Source: Planctomycetota bacterium (lineage in GTDB: Bacteria; Planctomycetota; UBA8742; UBA2392). From it: 64,000 bases of DNA. The number at the start of each line of letters is the position of its first letter. Position 1 is the stretch's first letter. A program made the position numbers and the translations under genes. The notes under the pieces were generated by a model. The model made no database searches. It was not told where the DNA came from and worked only from the letters and a program-made list of their open reading frames with translations. Positions 62,539 to 64,000 of the stretch are shown here, piece by piece. The stretch is taken from positions 62,001 through 126,000 of the forward strand of contig JAHBXZ010000006.1 in NCBI GenBank assembly GCA_019636215.1, read 5' to 3'.

Positions 62539-64000
62539 ATGACGGACGTTTCGGCCGAGCAGTTCTATGCCTTCACCCACGCGGTGTACCGCGAGGTTGC
62601 CTATCACCTTCAACCGCCCAGCGAACGCGCGCAGCATCACGCCCTGGCAGCCGACATACTTGAACAGGCTTTTGCCAAGGAACTTCCGCGTGTGGCCCGC
62701 GAACTTGCTGAACACGCCCGCCACGCGGCCGATGCCGGCGACGCCGATCACTGGCATCACCGCGAAGCCGGGTTCCTGAAGCTGGCCCTCAAGAACACGC
62801 GCGGGCGAGAACTGCAGCTGGCGGGTGTGCAGTGCGCCACGCGCCTGCTGGAACTGGGCGTGCTGGAGCCGCGCGAGGAACTTGATGTGCGCGGCACACT
62901 GGCAGACCTTCTGCGCGACATTGGGCGCCACCAGCAGCGCATGCAGTGCCTGCGCGACTGCCTGGCGCTGGCCGAGAAGCTGGGCCTGTCCAGCAATCGG
63001 GTCAATCTGCTGTGTGACATGGCCATTGCCGAATCCATGGCCGGGAACAGCCAGGAGGCTGAACAGCTGTACCGCCAGGCCGAAGCCGAGTCCACCGGGG
63101 CAACGCCGGAGACACTGGCGAGCATCCTGCAGGCCCGGGGCACATTGCTGGATCTGGCCGGGGACATCGCCGGAGCCGAAAGCTCGCTGCGTCGGGCCGT
63201 CGTGCTGCTCGAGCAGTGCGGGAGATATGCCCTGGCAACCGCCGTCAAGGGCAACGTGGCCAACCTGCTGGGTTCCGCGGGCCGCCGGCGCGAGGCACTG
63301 GACATCTATGCGGGCATGCAGGGCGTGGTGGAGGCCAGCAGAAACGACCGCCAGCGCAGCGTACTGTACAGCAACATCGGCAAGCAATGGCTGGAACTTG
63401 GCGATGCCGCCACGGCCGAAGGCTGGTTGCAGCGGGCGCTGGACATCCAGCGCGGCCTTGGCATCGGGCGATCCGAGGCGTTTTCCCTGGCCAACCTGTC
63501 CGAGGCCTGGCGGCAGCTTGGCAAGCTGGCACAGGCGGAAGATGCCGTGCTGCGCGCGTTGGAGATCGCGGCCGAGTACGGCCAGCCGATCTACACCGCG
63601 GCCTACCTTGCCACACATGCCGGCCTGCTGCTGCTCACCGGGCGCGAAACCGAGGCCCAGCAGCGCCTGGAGGAATCCCGGGCGCAGTTTGAAAGCGGGG
63701 CCGGCATTCGCTTTGTGCCCGAGTATTGCGACATCTGGCGGCTGCGCGTGGCGGCCAGCGTGGCATGCGCCGGCAGCGCCGTGTCGCGCCGGACATCCGG
63801 CATCACCGCCGAGCCGCCCCAGCCCCGCTGGGTGAAGGCTGCGGCGCTTGTACTGTCGTCCATGCGCCAGGCCCTGAAGTCCCAGGCGGCCGGCGGCGAG
63901 CTGGCCGCGCGCGTAGCGCATGGCGCGGCTGTAGTGCACGAACTGGAACTCGCGCTGGCCGAGAAGCGGCCTGCGCTGCTGTTCCGCGGCCATCTGCCCA
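62539..64000 (+). CDS. STAND-derived TPR protein, paralogue of the 13-kb gene (3' end outside window)
   Basis: The frame runs without a stop from the ATG at 62539 to the window edge (about 487 residues visible). The start MTDVSAEQFYAFTHAVYREV, followed by AYHLQPPSERAQHHAL, aligns with the start of the 13-kb protein (SAEQIYMFRHALMRDCAYEMQPPSERARLHAL) and with the post-winged-helix segment of AAA/STAND ATPases. TPR units follow (about 90-400; for example GDIAGAESSLRRAVVLLEQCGRY, then GDAATAEGWLQRALDIQRGLG). After residue ~430 the repeat pattern stops and a new region begins that is cut by the edge. No NTPase motif and no signal peptide are present. Role unknown. Confidence 0.75.
   Translation, partial: MTDVSAEQFYAFTHAVYREVAYHLQPPSERAQHHALAADILEQAFAKELPRVARELAEHARHAADAGDADHWHHREAGFLKLALKNTRGRELQLAGVQCATRLLELGVLEPREELDVRGTLADLLRDIGRHQQRMQCLRDCLALAEKLGLSSNRVNLLCDMAIAESMAGNSQEAEQLYRQAEAESTGATPETLASILQARGTLLDLAGDIAGAESSLRRAVVLLEQCGRYALATAVKGNVANLLGSAGRRREALDIYAGMQGVVEASRNDRQRSVLYSNIGKQWLELGDAATAEGWLQRALDIQRGLGIGRSEAFSLANLSEAWRQLGKLAQAEDAVLRALEIAAEYGQPIYTAAYLATHAGLLLLTGRETEAQQRLEESRAQFESGAGIRFVPEYCDIWRLRVAASVACAGSAVSRRTSGITAEPPQPRWVKAAALVLSSMRQALKSQAAGGELAARVAHGAAVVHELELALAEKRPALLFRGHLP

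Noticed and set aside
62825..63835. 336-codon frame at the right edge
   Set aside because: It is Trp/Cys/Arg-rich and out of phase. The true frame starts at 62539 and reads as TPR repeats to the window end without a stop.

Overview
The window looks like chromosomal DNA of a GC-rich, Gram-negative-type bacterium. KDO-8-phosphate synthase (kdsA), many lipoproteins and an LpoB-like envelope protein imply an LPS-bearing outer membrane. The best guess at phylum is Planctomycetota. It rests on dispersed intergenic repeats of the 'AAGAGCC..AAGCGCAAGCGAGG' type, large Gly-rich or Ig-like secreted proteins with Cys-TM-Arg tails, and TPR proteins derived from STAND ATPases. No rRNA or other phylogenetic marker is present, so this is an inference. 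There is no prophage, no CRISPR array and no intact transposase gene.

Layout. 0-3 kb: the 3' part of recQ, a membrane protein, and a second orphan HRDC domain. 3-7.4 kb: metH followed by an FkbM methyltransferase (minus strand). 7.5-13 kb: a repetitive secreted protein and a large secreted protein of unknown function. 13-16.3 kb: a TPR protein and a thiolase, separated by a 204-bp MITE-like element, then tRNA-Phe with a duplicated 3' end. 17.1-20 kb: an arsenic operon, arsR-arsI-osmC-acr3-arsC. 20-26.4 kb: typA, a fatty-acid desaturase, a membrane protein/HD hydrolase pair and a MarR regulator divergent from a 1026-residue FAD/Fe-S dehydrogenase (26.5-29.6 kb). 30-38 kb: small secreted proteins, a pseudouridine synthase, an LpoB-like/lipoprotein/MORN envelope cluster and two adjacent nucleotidyltransferases. 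38-43.8 kb: a lipoprotein with four DUF192-like modules, a GGNGG-repeat lipoprotein and a methyltransferase. 43.8-44.1 kb: a candidate structured RNA. 44.2-51.5 kb: secreted proteins, a MocR-type regulator and kdsA. 51.5-53.4 kb: a ketoacyl synthase and chain-length-factor-like pair. 53.4-57 kb: a VWA protein, a secreted protein, the second MITE copy and a VOC protein. 57-59.6 kb: a repeat field and MoeB-rhodanese. 59.6-64 kb: a GEVED/beta-helix surface protein and a second STAND-derived TPR protein cut by the window edge.

Functional links. The ars genes form one tightly spaced resistance operon: sensing, organoarsenical cleavage, arsenate reduction and arsenite export. The 32-36 kb genes probably act together at the envelope. 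Most other genes stand alone or in pairs.

Two initiation modes appear to coexist. Some genes have a clear GGAGG-like site. Several others have no such site but carry a TANNNT box 6-8 bases before the start codon, as expected for leaderless mRNAs. The least-explained items are the RNA candidate at 43.8 kb, the MITE whose ends supply stop codons to neighbouring genes, the nucleotidyltransferase pair, and the split HRDC duplication.
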